From assembly GCF_003590335.1 (NCBI RefSeq), contig NZ_MIET01000046.1, forward strand, positions 62,001 to 126,000: a DNA stretch of 64,000 nt, read 5' to 3'. Positions 8,986 to 18,264 of the stretch are shown here, piece after piece. The DNA comes from Pseudoalteromonas sp. MSK9-3 (GTDB lineage Bacteria; Pseudomonadota; Gammaproteobacteria; Enterobacterales; Alteromonadaceae). A model generated the notes under the pieces. That model saw nothing but the letters and a program-made list of their open reading frames with translations, was not told where the DNA came from and searched no databases. The translations under genes and the position numbers were made by a program. How positions within the stretch are numbered: position 1 is the first letter of the stretch; each line of letters opens with the position of its first letter.

Positions 8986-9642
8986 TTAATCGAATGGTTT
9001 TGGGTTTAAAGGGTCCAAAAACTGAGGGGCTTCGGAGGTTTTTGCATACTTTAATCGACCGAGCTTATGCGTTTGATGATAACTATCGAGCCCTGACAGC
9101 GCCACAGTGCCCAAGCTTTCAATGTCAACGAAGCCATCTTGGCTGATAGCGGCATCTTCTACATGTAATTCAACCACCTCACCAATGACTAATTCAGTGT
9201 TATTTATCTCTAGGGTTAGCGAAGAACGTAATGCCAGTCCGATTTTTACTTTACTTTGTGATACGAACGGCGCTTTAAAGTCCTTAAGGTATTGCGGGCT
9301 GAGCTTCACGGCGTCAAACTCAGAATGCGTTTTATCGTACCGTGCTGATGTTTGATGTGCGCTAATGAAAATATCTTCGCTAACATGATTTATGGTGTAA
9401 ACCCCGGTGTCTAGTATGTTTTCTAACGTATGACGAGGTACAGAGTGAGGGCGCATTATCATACCCATTAGAGGAGGGTGCGCACCTAAATGAAAAACAG
9501 AACTTACAATAGCAAGGTTTTCATTTCCTGCTTTATCGGTTGTGCCAATAAGGTTGGCACTTTTAAAGCCTGATAGTGAGTTAATGAGTTGAGTTCGATA
9601 TCGTTGCTCTAACTGAACAATGTCATCTTTACAAAAGTACAT
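8986..9642 (-). CDS. Flavin reductase-like FMN-binding protein
   Basis: A 218-residue cytoplasmic protein of the flavin reductase-like domain family (split barrel, FMN-binding). The characteristic N-terminal segment SGFKSANLIGTTDKAGNENL and the following SSVFHLGAHPPLMGMIMRP match the fold's flavin-contact region. TGVYTINHV is the usual mid-domain strand. The family includes NAD(P)H:flavin oxidoreductases and flavoproteins with unknown partners. It is the third gene of a minus-strand set (DUF393, SDR, then this one), starting 46 bases after the SDR stop codon. No cognate monooxygenase is present in the window. Confidence 0.85.
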   Translation of the reverse strand: MYFCKDDIVQLEQRYRTQLINSLSGFKSANLIGTTDKAGNENLAIVSSVFHLGAHPPLMGMIMRPHSVPRHTLENILDTGVYTINHVSEDIFISAHQTSARYDKTHSEFDAVKLSPQYLKDFKAPFVSQSKVKIGLALRSSLTLEINNTELVIGEVVELHVEDAAISQDGFVDIESLGTVALSGLDSYHQTHKLGRLKYAKTSEAPQFLDPLNPKPFD

Positions 9643-9688
9643 GGAGATCTCTCTATATGGTTATGCGAAAGTGTGAGGTGTCTATTTT

Positions 9689-10414
9689 TTACCAACTTAT
9701 TGTTTGACCTTGCCAATCAATATAGTCTAGCTGTCCATCAATCACACGTGTTTGTATTAGGTCGTAAAGTCGTTCGGCCACAAACTCAGGGGTAAATAAC
9801 TTCCCCTGTGGGACATTTTTTTGAAAAGGTTTTGATAGGGGGCTGTCTGTCGTGCCCGGATGAAATAGTACCAGCTTGGTGGTTTTAGCTCTGCGCTTAT
9901 ATTCAATCGAGGCTGTTTTAAACATCATGTTGAGTGCGGCTTTTGACGCGCGGTAGCAGTACCAGCCGCCAAGCTCATTTTCATTGATACTCGCAACCCG
10001 TGCACTCAGACAGGTGACAACGCATGGATGGCGGATCTTACTCAAGTGTGGTGCTAACATTTTGAGCCAAAGTATCGGTGTTAGGGTATTTGCTTTGAAG
10101 ATCCAGTCAAAATAGCCCTCAGAAATATCTTCTAAGCGCTTTTCTGGCGTAAATTTTTGGTTGTGCAATTGCCCGTTAAAAATAGTGATGGTGGCGGCGC
10201 TTTGTAATGGGGTTTTTAGCATCTCCACCGTATGAGCAATACTGTCTTCATTATGCTCACTCACTATATGCGTAAGGTTATTGTGATGCGCTTCTATATT
10301 TTGTTGGCTGATGGTATAGACATGCGAGCTCGGATCTTGGTGATGTAGTCTGTCGATAAAGCTCTGTGCAATCGCCGCAGACGCGCCGATGACAAAATGG
10401 TTTTGTGTTGTCAT
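9689..10414 (-). CDS. Short-chain dehydrogenase/reductase (SDR)
   Basis: A 241-residue Rossmann-fold oxidoreductase. The N-terminal glycine motif is a degenerate GASAAIAQ, the catalytic YxxxK appears as YRASK with an upstream serine in CLSARVAS, and a TIFNGQLHN segment replaces the usual NNAG. The C-terminal part has HPGTTDSPLSKPF, typical of CsgA/carbonyl-reductase-like SDRs. It overlaps the upstream DUF393 gene by ATGA (10411-10414), so the two are probably translationally coupled. The substrate is unknown. Confidence 0.87.
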   Translation of the reverse strand: MTTQNHFVIGASAAIAQSFIDRLHHQDPSSHVYTISQQNIEAHHNNLTHIVSEHNEDSIAHTVEMLKTPLQSAATITIFNGQLHNQKFTPEKRLEDISEGYFDWIFKANTLTPILWLKMLAPHLSKIRHPCVVTCLSARVASINENELGGWYCYRASKAALNMMFKTASIEYKRRAKTTKLVLFHPGTTDSPLSKPFQKNVPQGKLFTPEFVAERLYDLIQTRVIDGQLDYIDWQGQTISW

Positions 10415-10791
10415 TTTAACTTACACCCTGATTTATCACATTGATTAGGCATTAATAGCCCTGAAATTTTCATTCGGTGTTTGGCAAAGAATAAATAAGC
10501 CTTGTCGGCAAACCACTTTATTGGTTGCTTTCTAAGTAAAATTAACCACTTATGTTTATTTACAGTTTGCCAAGCACAGTAAGTGACGTCTAGACCTAGG
10601 AGCAACTTGTTATCATTATCTAAACCATGCAATATTTGTAATGCACGCTGTTTATTGATGCTGGGGTGATCTTGTTCAAATGTGCTTGAATGAACATCAA
10701 TAAAGTGAATGTTATTGTCGCTATCGTGACGTTTTAGGCTAGTCATTTCTTTTGCGCATAATGGACACTGACCGTCATAAAAAATTTTCAT
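10411..10791 (-). CDS. DUF393 / DCC-family thiol-disulfide oxidoreductase-like protein
   Basis: A 126-residue small protein of the DCC family (DUF393, YuxK-like). It begins MKIFYDGQCPLCAKEM, the diagnostic YDGxCPLC motif with a thioredoxin-like CxxC. Near the C-terminus are two further cysteines in NQCDKSGC. AGG TAGG lies just upstream of ATG 10791. It is the first gene of the operon with the SDR and the flavin reductase, and divergent from ppc. The family's biochemical role is poorly defined; a redox function is inferred from the motif. Confidence 0.87.
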   Translation of the reverse strand: MKIFYDGQCPLCAKEMTSLKRHDSDNNIHFIDVHSSTFEQDHPSINKQRALQILHGLDNDNKLLLGLDVTYCAWQTVNKHKWLILLRKQPIKWFADKAYLFFAKHRMKISGLLMPNQCDKSGCKLK

Positions 10792-10910
10792 TGCCTACCT
10801 TTTGTCATTTTTGTATGTATCAATACGGAATAAGACGCGGATTAGATCGCTGTTATTCAGTATTAATCTCTGTATAGTAAATAGCGCAAAATGTAGACAA
10901 AGGACGTATG

Positions 10911-13544
10911 ATGACTGAACAATATCAAACACTTCGTGCCAACGTAAGTATGTTGGGAGAACTACTCGGTAAAACGATAAAGCAGGCACAAGGCCCTGCT
11001 ATGTTAGATAAAGTAGAGCAAATAAGGCAATTAGCCAAATCGTCGCGTGCTGGTAGTGAGCAAGATAGAACCAAGCTAATTGCGACACTACACGCGTTAA
11101 AAGATGATGAATTACTCCCTGTAGCGCGTTCATTTAACCACTTCTTAAATTTGGCAAACGTTGCAGATCAATTTCATACAATCTCCAAAAGCGGCGCGCC
11201 TTATGGGGTGATCCAGCCTTTAACGAATACATTTATGACACTTGCTGACGAAATAGAGCAAGGGGCGTTAAACCTGAATGAAGTAGCTGAAACAATTGGA
11301 AAATTAAAGATGGATTTGGTACTGACGGCACATCCAACAGAAGTCACGCGCCGGACCATCATTAATAAACATGTAGAGCTAAGTGACTGTCTGGCCGCTA
11401 TGGAGTTAAAAGGACTAGATAGCCAGCAACAAGAATATATAAAAAATAGAATAGAGCAGTTGATTTGTCAGGCTTGGCACACCAATGATATTCGTCAAAA
11501 AAGACCGACACCACTGGATGAAGCTAAGTGGGGGTTTGCAGTGATCGAGAATAGTTTGTGGCAAGCTGTACCTGACTTTATTCGTCAGTTTCATATTCAT
11601 ACAAAGGATACACTATCACTTGAGTTACCGGATTCATTTTCACCAGTCAGTTTTACTTCTTGGATGGGCGGAGACCGTGACGGTAACCCTTTTGTTACGG
11701 CAAGCGTCACACAAACCGTATTAGATCATGGTCGCTGGATGGCATTAGATTTGTATCGAAGGGACTTAGACACGCTCAGCGCAGAATTGTCTATGCATCA
11801 AGCGAGCAATGAATTGCTAAAGGTTGCTAATAACCAAGCTGAGCCGTATAGGTATGTATTGAAAGAGTTAAAAACAGACATAACGAATACAATCCATGCG
11901 CTTGAAAATAAAATTAAACAGCAACCGAGTAAGTATCGAGATAGCATCCGTGATGTGACACAGCTGAAAACCCCGTTAGAGCTACTATACCGCTCGTTAG
12001 TGGCGTGCGATATGAAAGTGGTTGCCGATGGGTTACTACTCGATGTATTGAGGCGGTTAGCGTGTTTTGGTGTGAACTTATGTAAATTAGATATCAGACA
12101 AGACTCTGCGCGTCATACCGAGGTATTAAGTGAATTGACGGGTTATTTGGGTCTTGGCGTATATGGAGATTGGAGTGAACAAGACAAACAAGCTTTTTTA
12201 CTCGCTGAGTTAAATTCTCGCAGGCCACTTATTCCAAAGCACTGGCAGCCAACCGCTAATGTAAAAGAAGTCTTAGATACTTTTAACGTGATAGCAGAGC
12301 AAGACTCGCAATCACTGGGCATTTATATTATTTCAATGGCGCGTTCAGCATCTGATGTGCTTGCAGTAGAGCTATTATTGCAAGAAGCAGGTTGTGGATT
12401 CAAATTACCTGTCGCGCCATTGTTTGAAACGCTGGATGACTTAAATAGCGGCTCGCAAGTGATGACTGAACTATTTAGTCACTCTTGGTACAGGCAACAA
12501 ATTAATCGTAAACAATATGTCATGATTGGGTATTCCGACTCGGCAAAAGATGCGGGAATGATGGCCGCTGGCTGGGCGCAGTACAGTGCAATGGAAAAAT
12601 TAATTGGTTTATGTGAAAGCCAAGACATTGAACTCATTTTATTTCATGGCCGAGGCGGAACGATTGGTCGCGGAGGGGCACCAGCTGCCCAAGCGCTTCG
12701 CTCACAACCGCCAGGTTCATTGAAAAATGGCTTACGGGTTACAGAGCAGGGGGAAATGATCCGCTTTAAGTTCGGTTTACCGCAAGTGGCGTTACAAAGT
12801 TTTGCACTTTATAGCTCGGCAATTATTGAAAGCAATTTATTACCGCCTCCTGAACCAGAGCCGCATTGGCGTGCGGTAATGGATACTATTTCTAATCACT
12901 CTTGTCAGCATTATCGTTCGGTTGTTCGAGAAAATCCGCAGTTCGTGCCCTATTTTAGAATGGCCACACCTGAGGTAGAGCTGGCTAAGTTACCTTTAGG
13001 GTCAAGACCTGCTAAACGTAACCCGCATGGTGGAGTTGAGAGCTTAAGAGCGATCCCTTGGATATTTGCGTGGACGCAGAATCGACTCATGCTGCCTGCT
13101 TGGTTGGGAGCATTGCAAGGCCTCTGTGGCGCATTAGAGCAGTTTGGCGAAGCTGAATTACTTAAAATGAGTGAACAGTGGCCGTTTTTCAGAACACGAT
13201 TAGAAATGCTAGAAATGGTGTTTTGCAAAGCCGATAGCTGGCTTAGTGAGCACTACGAGCAAGGCTTAGTCACAGCGCAGTACCACGGATTGGGGCAACA
13301 GTTACGCAGTGAGTTGGCTGAAGTAAAAAAACAGGTAGAGCGGCTTGCGCCTAAGTCAACGTTGTTATCAGCACAGCCTTGGATAAAAGAGTCGATTGCG
13401 TTACGCAATCCATACACAGATCCACTCAATGTATTACAGGTAGAACTACTAAACCGCTCACGTACTAATCACAGTGAGGTAATTGACAATGCACTGATGA
13501 TCACCATGACAGGTATTGCGGCGGGTATGCGAAATACGGGTTAG
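10911..13544 (+). CDS. ppc: Phosphoenolpyruvate carboxylase
   Basis: An 877-residue cytoplasmic enzyme that makes oxaloacetate from PEP and bicarbonate, replenishing the TCA cycle. TAHPTE carries the catalytic histidine (His141), and GRGGTIGRGGAPAAQAL holds the glycine-rich PEP-site loop and the second key histidine region. The C-terminus GIAAGMRNTG matches the conserved tail that binds the allosteric inhibitor aspartate. Length is close to the E. coli enzyme (883). ATG 10911 is preferred over ATG 10908: AAAGGA sits at better spacing, and MTEQYQTLRANVSMLG lines up with the E. coli N-terminus. A terminator follows at about 13606. Confidence 0.97.
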   Translation: MTEQYQTLRANVSMLGELLGKTIKQAQGPAMLDKVEQIRQLAKSSRAGSEQDRTKLIATLHALKDDELLPVARSFNHFLNLANVADQFHTISKSGAPYGVIQPLTNTFMTLADEIEQGALNLNEVAETIGKLKMDLVLTAHPTEVTRRTIINKHVELSDCLAAMELKGLDSQQQEYIKNRIEQLICQAWHTNDIRQKRPTPLDEAKWGFAVIENSLWQAVPDFIRQFHIHTKDTLSLELPDSFSPVSFTSWMGGDRDGNPFVTASVTQTVLDHGRWMALDLYRRDLDTLSAELSMHQASNELLKVANNQAEPYRYVLKELKTDITNTIHALENKIKQQPSKYRDSIRDVTQLKTPLELLYRSLVACDMKVVADGLLLDVLRRLACFGVNLCKLDIRQDSARHTEVLSELTGYLGLGVYGDWSEQDKQAFLLAELNSRRPLIPKHWQPTANVKEVLDTFNVIAEQDSQSLGIYIISMARSASDVLAVELLLQEAGCGFKLPVAPLFETLDDLNSGSQVMTELFSHSWYRQQINRKQYVMIGYSDSAKDAGMMAAGWAQYSAMEKLIGLCESQDIELILFHGRGGTIGRGGAPAAQALRSQPPGSLKNGLRVTEQGEMIRFKFGLPQVALQSFALYSSAIIESNLLPPPEPEPHWRAVMDTISNHSCQHYRSVVRENPQFVPYFRMATPEVELAKLPLGSRPAKRNPHGGVESLRAIPWIFAWTQNRLMLPAWLGALQGLCGALEQFGEAELLKMSEQWPFFRTRLEMLEMVFCKADSWLSEHYEQGLVTAQYHGLGQQLRSELAEVKKQVERLAPKSTLLSAQPWIKESIALRNPYTDPLNVLQVELLNRSRTNHSEVIDNALMITMTGIAAGMRNTG

Positions 13545-13605
13545 TAGGTAGGTTATCATACGCAATTAATTATGCATTTATTAACATTGCGTTCCCAAAT
13601 AGCAT

Positions 13606-13640
13606 AAAAACCAATCTAAAAGGGTTGGTTTTTTATTTTT
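13606..13640 (+). terminator. Rho-independent terminator after ppc
   Basis: AAAAACCAATC (from 13606) pairs with GGTTGGTTTTT across a 6-base loop, with one G-T wobble, and is followed by an uninterrupted T-rich tract. It lies about 60 bases after the ppc stop. Confidence 0.75.
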
Positions 13641-13779
13641 GTTTAGTTTTTTAATATTAAATTTATTGACATCGCTTCTCATTTCCAGAAGAATCCCCTT
13701 CTGGTTAAACCAGTAGTCTATTTTTAAAGCATAATGCTTATTAAAAGCAGGTATGCAAACTATTGTATATTGAGGTCCG

Positions 13780-14148
13780 ATGTCCACACTTTCTACAAGT
13801 ATTACCTATGATGAAACAACATCGTTGGTGATGATGACGCTGAGAGGCACAGCGAGCGCACAGGATGTGGTTGATGTTTATCAAATAGCGAATGGATACG
13901 CGAAAACTCATAATAGCTCTAAGATTTTGGTTGATGTGAGTAATTTAGAGCACCGATTTGCAGCGATTGATATTGTCAATATCATGCCTAAGATTGCACA
14001 CTATTTAAGAGACTTAAGCATTGCACGCGTTGTTGGGTTTGAAGGATATATGCATGATTTGTTTTTACAAAAAGCCAAGCGTTTTAATGTGAATGCAGAA
14101 AACTTCGAATGTTTTAAATCTGCAAAGCAATGGTTGTGTAATAACTAA
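13780..14148 (+). CDS. STAS/SpoIIAA-like small protein
   Basis: A 122-residue soluble protein. The pattern of alternating strands and helices, with SKILVDVSNLEHRFAAIDI near the middle and RVVGFEGYMHDLFLQK later, resembles STAS/SpoIIAA-like domains (known from anti-sigma antagonists and membrane-associated proteins). The phosphorylatable serine of true anti-anti-sigma factors is not evident, so a signalling role is only a guess. GAGG lies 5 bases before ATG 13780. It sits alone between ppc and cdd with no partner kinase or sigma factor nearby. Confidence 0.7.
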   Translation: MSTLSTSITYDETTSLVMMTLRGTASAQDVVDVYQIANGYAKTHNSSKILVDVSNLEHRFAAIDIVNIMPKIAHYLRDLSIARVVGFEGYMHDLFLQKAKRFNVNAENFECFKSAKQWLCNN

Positions 14149-14165
14149 TTACTGCTTAAACTATG

Positions 14166-14199
14166 CTGCCATTGGTTAACTATGAATAAATAATGGCAG
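14166..14199 (+). promoter_or_regulatory. Hairpin covering the cdd start codon
   Basis: CTGCCATT (14166-14173) is the exact reverse complement of AATGGCAG (14192-14199), with 18 bases between. The right arm contains the cdd ATG (14193-14195), and no ribosome binding site is seen ahead of that ATG. In RNA the start codon would be paired, which could reduce or condition translation. Confidence 0.4.
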
Positions 14200-15053
14200 T
14201 ATTAACTCCGCTTCAAATAAAAAACTTAACAGAGCAAGCGAAACAGTCCAAAGGGCTAATCCCTAAATCGGTTCTTACACCGTTACTCAACACATTACAG
14301 TGCGATATAAGCTCATTACTACAGGCCCTGTTACCTGTGGCAACCTCTTTTTCTCAAGCGCCAATCTCACAGTTTAATGTGGGTGCTATTGCTTATGATA
14401 AAACCACTGGAAATGCTTATTGTGGCGCAAACCTAGAGTTTTCACACCAAGCTCTGGGCCTAACTGTCCATGCCGAACAAGCCGCGATTAATAACGCATG
14501 GCTCAATGGTGCGCAATCAGTGTCTGTGATTGCGATTACGGCGCCACCATGTGGTCATTGTAGGCAGTTTATGAATGAAATTGCAGGGGCTGATACGTTA
14601 AAGATTGTACTGCCTACGTTAGAGACTGACCTGCAGTCATTGCTACCTCATTCGTTCGGTCCAAAAGATTTAGGAAATGAGTTTTGTTTATTGGCACTGA
14701 AGAGTCATGATGATATAGCTCTCCCTGAGCAAATTAGTCACCAACTGGCACAACAGTTTATGCTTGCTTATGCCCCGTACTCAAATAATCCTGCTGCCGT
14801 TGAAATTAAAACGGCCTCTCATGGCTGTTTTTATGGCCGCTATGCGGAAAATGCCGCATATAATCCCAGTTTATCTCCAATGCAGAGTGCATTGAGCCAA
14901 TTGGCACTGGCAGGGCTGACGCTAAACTGTGTTGAATTGACTTCGATCACCCTCGTGGAGACTGCAAATGGTCATAACCAAAAAGCGGTGGCTGCTGCTG
15001 TATTAGAAAGTTATTGCTGCGATTGCGTGTTGCAACACGTATTGGTGAAGTGA
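14193..15053 (+). CDS. cdd: Cytidine deaminase (two-domain, E. coli type)
   Basis: A 286-residue zinc enzyme deaminating cytidine and deoxycytidine to uridine and deoxyuridine. The catalytic domain has HAE (His93, Glu95) and PCGHC (Cys120, Cys123); spacing equals E. coli Cdd (102/104/129/132). The C-terminal half is the non-catalytic repeat typical of the long dimeric gammaproteobacterial enzyme and ends in CCDCVLQHVLVK. It is convergent with udp, the next enzyme in pyrimidine nucleoside salvage, so the two share a terminator rather than an operon. The start codon lies in a predicted hairpin and lacks an obvious ribosome binding site. Confidence 0.95.
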   Translation: MAVLTPLQIKNLTEQAKQSKGLIPKSVLTPLLNTLQCDISSLLQALLPVATSFSQAPISQFNVGAIAYDKTTGNAYCGANLEFSHQALGLTVHAEQAAINNAWLNGAQSVSVIAITAPPCGHCRQFMNEIAGADTLKIVLPTLETDLQSLLPHSFGPKDLGNEFCLLALKSHDDIALPEQISHQLAQQFMLAYAPYSNNPAAVEIKTASHGCFYGRYAENAAYNPSLSPMQSALSQLALAGLTLNCVELTSITLVETANGHNQKAVAAAVLESYCCDCVLQHVLVK

Positions 15054-15072
15054 ATAAATAACTTTAATTATT

Positions 15073-15098
15073 AAAAAGGGCCCGCATGGCCCTTTTTT
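15073..15098. terminator. Bidirectional terminator between cdd and udp
   Basis: AAAAAGGGCC and GGCCCTTTTTT form a 10-base stem with a 5-base loop. Runs of A and T on the two sides let it work in both directions for the convergent cdd and udp genes. Confidence 0.88.
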
Positions 15099-15126
15099 AA
15101 ATTATCCTGACATCAAGTCCGGCTTT

Positions 15127-15879
15127 TTATAGCAGGCTTTCTGCCGCTTTTATTACAACAGAGACTGCTTTTTTCTCAATTTCACCGTGATCTACGTTTG
15201 GGATCTCCTGGCGCGTACGGTTTACTAATACACCCGCAACGCAGGCTGCTTTAAGCCCTAATGCAGCACACATGGTAAAGAGGGTTGCAGATTCCATTTC
15301 ATAGTTCATGACATTCAATTTTTGCCATTGCTCACAGGTGCCTTGGAAATCTTTTGAGACATAACCAGAATAAGTATCATATCTTTCTTGACCAGGGTAG
15401 AAGGTATCACTCGAAGCCGTAATACCTACATGGTGCGTCACGCTTAAAGATTCACAGGCGTTAACCATTGCTTGTGTGCAGTGAAAATCAGAGACCGCAG
15501 GGTAACTTAATGGCGCAAAATGCTGACTAGCGCCGTCTAGTCGTACTGATGCTGTGCTTACCAATAAGTCACCTTCATTTATATGGGGCTGGATCGCGCC
15601 TGTGGTTCCAATGCGTAAAAATGTTGTTATTCCTAGCTGAGCAAGCTCTTCAACGGCGATGGAGGTAGATGGCCCGCCAATTCCAGTTGAGCAAACAATG
15701 ACTGTTTTATCTTTTAGCTTTGCTGAATAAACATGAAATTCACGTGTCTGCGCAAGACATTTAGATGACTCCATTTTTTCTGCGATGCGTTTAGCGCGCT
15801 CTGGATCGCCCGGGACTATTGCTAAAGTTGCACCTTCAAGCGCAGTTTTATCGAGTCCTAAATGAAATACCTTGTCCAT
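15127..15879 (-). CDS. udp: Uridine phosphorylase
   Basis: A 250-residue cytoplasmic enzyme cleaving uridine with phosphate to uracil and ribose-1-phosphate. The segments IVPGDPERAKRIA, VCSTGIGGPSTSIAVEELA, RIGTTGAIQPHI and NYEMESATLFTM match the phosphate, ribose and base-binding regions of the nucleoside phosphorylase family, and the whole length aligns with E. coli Udp (253). The start MDKVFHLGLDK matches the family N-terminus. It is convergent with cdd; together they convert cytidine to uracil. The upstream region (15880-16034) is AT-rich, but no regulator site could be assigned. Confidence 0.96.
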   Translation of the reverse strand: MDKVFHLGLDKTALEGATLAIVPGDPERAKRIAEKMESSKCLAQTREFHVYSAKLKDKTVIVCSTGIGGPSTSIAVEELAQLGITTFLRIGTTGAIQPHINEGDLLVSTASVRLDGASQHFAPLSYPAVSDFHCTQAMVNACESLSVTHHVGITASSDTFYPGQERYDTYSGYVSKDFQGTCEQWQKLNVMNYEMESATLFTMCAALGLKAACVAGVLVNRTRQEIPNVDHGEIEKKAVSVVIKAAESLL

Positions 15880-16034
15880 AGTAAACCTTATTTTTATATA
15901 AAGCGTAATACTTAATACTTATGAGTGAAAAGTACAGGACAGATGTCCGAATATTTAATTCAGAATAGGTTATTAGCTTGCAACTTTAAAGTTGTTCTTC
16001 TAAACCTTAAGTAATGCAATAATGAGGAAGAGTT

Positions 16035-16814
16035 ATGCCTGCATCACCGTCACTAGATAAACACACTGAATTTGCTCGATGTCTCGAAAGTAACAAAGTA
16101 GAGACTCTTGCTCCTTTTCACTGGCTAGCGCTTGCGTTTAAAGACATTGCCAGAGCACCTATGCTCAGTCTTATATATGGCCTAGTTTTTACAATAATAC
16201 CGGCCTCGATAATGTACCTCGTTTTTTATTCTGGTACGCATTTGGTTATTTTACCCGCCGCGGTGGCATTCGCTTTGATAGGACCGGCTTTTGCGTCTGG
16301 TTTGTATGATGTTGCTTGGGAGCTCGAAAAAGGCCACAAACCGACGCTTATCCATAGTTTAAAGTCGATGTTTAGAAATCCGGCAGGAGAGTGGGGCTTT
16401 GCAATTTTACTTATGGTCATCATGATAGTGTGGATGCGTTTGGCTGCATTGATCCATGCGCTATATCCTAACGTTCCAGATCCAACTTTTGAGCAACTTT
16501 CTGCATTTTTAACGCTTGGAAGTATCGTTGGTGGCGTATTGATGGCGGTCGTTTTTGCGATATCAGCGTTTACGCCGCAAATTATGATGGAGCGGCGTGT
16601 TGACATCATGACTGCTGTTGTATCGTCTATTCATGCTGTGAAAACAAATGCGCATGCTATGTTCGTTTGGGGTGTATTGATTGTCGGACTAGTTATAATT
16701 GGTTTTGCAACGGGTGCAGCAGGGTTTATTGTGATCATGCCTTTGTTGAGCTATGCGAGCTGGCACGGGTACATAGCCATTATTAAAACAAAGAAAGCCC
16801 GAGGCTATGAGTAA
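16035..16814 (+). CDS. DUF2189 family integral membrane protein
   Basis: A 259-residue inner-membrane protein with six or so hydrophobic segments after a soluble N-terminal 35 residues. The opening W-x-ALAFKDIARAPMLSLIYG and the segment ALIGPAFASGLYDVAWELEKG are typical of DUF2189 proteins. GAGGAAGAG lies 4 bases upstream of ATG 16035. The family is widespread in proteobacteria and has no established function; some members neighbour cytochrome oxidase genes, but none are seen here. Confidence 0.85.
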   Translation: MPASPSLDKHTEFARCLESNKVETLAPFHWLALAFKDIARAPMLSLIYGLVFTIIPASIMYLVFYSGTHLVILPAAVAFALIGPAFASGLYDVAWELEKGHKPTLIHSLKSMFRNPAGEWGFAILLMVIMIVWMRLAALIHALYPNVPDPTFEQLSAFLTLGSIVGGVLMAVVFAISAFTPQIMMERRVDIMTAVVSSIHAVKTNAHAMFVWGVLIVGLVIIGFATGAAGFIVIMPLLSYASWHGYIAIIKTKKARGYE

Positions 16815-16844
16815 TACCTAACTATGCAGCCTCAATGCATATAA

Positions 16845-16881
16845 AACCATAGCGTCTATTGTATAAATTTTCGCTATGGTT
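16845..16881. repeat. Inverted repeat AACCATAGCG / CGCTATGGTT
   Basis: Perfect 10-base arms (16845-16854, 16872-16881) with a 17-base AT-rich loop, 30 bases after the DUF2189 stop codon. It is probably the 3' hairpin of that transcript, although the run of T expected of a terminator is interrupted. A dyad operator is an alternative. The rest of the 296-base gap to the next gene shows nothing recognisable. Confidence 0.45.
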
Positions 16882-17110
16882 GACTTTCCTCCTTGGCATG
16901 ATATATCTCTCGATTAAAGCAGCTCTGCTTGCGCTCGCATTTGAATAATGCAAATTTTCTTATCGTTAAGGCATTGATTTTTAGGTTTTATAATGGTTTT
17001 TGATAATTCATGCCTATTCATGGGAAGCGACGTAAACAGTACTTCATGCAAAAAACGTAACTCATCATTTTTCGCATGAATATGCATAGATAATTTACCC
17101 GGAGGACGAT

Positions 17111-18223
17111 ATGACGATCACAAAACAACAACTTCAAGAGAAACTAGAGCATTGTTTGTGCCCACCAGGAGATGGCGTATTTACCGTTAATACAGCCAAA
17201 GAACGTAAAGATGCGTTAAGAACTAAACTCTACGGACAAACAGAAGGTGTTGACACAATTTGGAAAGCGTCTTTAAAAAATATTTCGTCCTCAGAACATA
17301 AGGCTGCAATTTTAGGTATTGCGTCAGACTGTGGTGGCGGGATTTTACGTGGTGCAAACTGGGGGCCGTTATTTTTACGTTCAACTTTAATTGAACAGCA
17401 GCCTCATGTGAGCGCCTTTGATTTAGGTGATGTGCGGGTCATCCCTCACTTACTGCATGATAAATACTTAAATGAAGCAACAATAAGTAACTGTCAGAAG
17501 GCCTTGTATCAAAACCCGAATAGTGACTATTATGTTTCTCCGCTATCTATCACTGAAGACGTCTGTGATGGGTTTTATCAGCAGCACCCTGATAAAGGGA
17601 TATTTGGTATCGGCGGTGACCACTCAATCAGCTACCCATTGACTAAATCGTATTTGAAAGCAAAGCGTGATCTGGGTAAGCGCACTGCTATTATTCATTT
17701 CGATGCGCATACGGACTTACTTGTAGAGCGTTTGGGAATTGATTTATGCTTTGGTTCTTGGTGTACGCATGTATTGGAGTACCTACCAGCACCGCACCAT
17801 TTAATTCAGTTTGGTATTCGTTCTAGCGGCAAAGATAAGTCGCACTGGGAATCAACGTTTGGTGTAAAACAGCACTGGGCACACGAAATTCGTGAGCAAG
17901 GTACATCTGCGATTGTTGAGCAGGTAATAGCGCAATTGAAAGCCGATAACGTAGACGAACTCTATGTGAGTTTTGATATTGATGCGTTAGATGAAGAGTT
18001 TGCGTCGGCAACTGGCACGCCAGAAGGGAATGGTATGACTCCTGATGAAGCATTAGAAATATTGACAGCGTTACGTGCGGAATTTCCAATTACGGGTGCT
18101 GATATGATGGAGATAGCCCCATTTACAGATAGTTCATTGGTCGGCCAGTCTAGCTCTGAGACAACACTAAGAGAAGGCGCTAAGATTTCTGCTTTCTTAA
18201 TAGACGCGATGAATAATAGCTAA
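17111..18223 (+). CDS. Arginase/agmatinase/formimidoylglutamase-family ureohydrolase
   Basis: A 370-residue member of the manganese ureohydrolase family, longer than typical agmatinases because of an N-terminal extension of about 100 residues. The metal-site motifs are GIGGDHS, FDAHTDL and SFDIDALDEEF, in the right order. The family hydrolyses guanidino or formimino groups of arginine, agmatine, formimidoylglutamate and similar compounds. No hut or arginine catabolic genes are adjacent, so the substrate is not fixed by context. GGAGG lies 5 bases before ATG 17111. A terminator follows. Confidence 0.88.
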   Translation: MTITKQQLQEKLEHCLCPPGDGVFTVNTAKERKDALRTKLYGQTEGVDTIWKASLKNISSSEHKAAILGIASDCGGGILRGANWGPLFLRSTLIEQQPHVSAFDLGDVRVIPHLLHDKYLNEATISNCQKALYQNPNSDYYVSPLSITEDVCDGFYQQHPDKGIFGIGGDHSISYPLTKSYLKAKRDLGKRTAIIHFDAHTDLLVERLGIDLCFGSWCTHVLEYLPAPHHLIQFGIRSSGKDKSHWESTFGVKQHWAHEIREQGTSAIVEQVIAQLKADNVDELYVSFDIDALDEEFASATGTPEGNGMTPDEALEILTALRAEFPITGADMMEIAPFTDSSLVGQSSSETTLREGAKISAFLIDAMNNS

Positions 18224-18236
18224 TACCAAATGAGAT

Positions 18237-18264
18237 AAAAGCGGAGTATATGCTTCGCTTTTTT
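18237..18264 (+). terminator. Rho-independent terminator after ureohydrolase gene
   Basis: AAAAGCGGAG and CTTCGCTTTT pair (one G-T wobble) across a 6-base loop and run into TTTTTT. It lies about 14 bases after the stop codon. Confidence 0.8.

Noticed and set aside
13581..13787. A 68-residue minus-strand frame between ppc and the STAS-like gene
   Set aside because: It runs over the ppc terminator, overlaps the next gene's start and has no ribosome binding site or recognisable composition.
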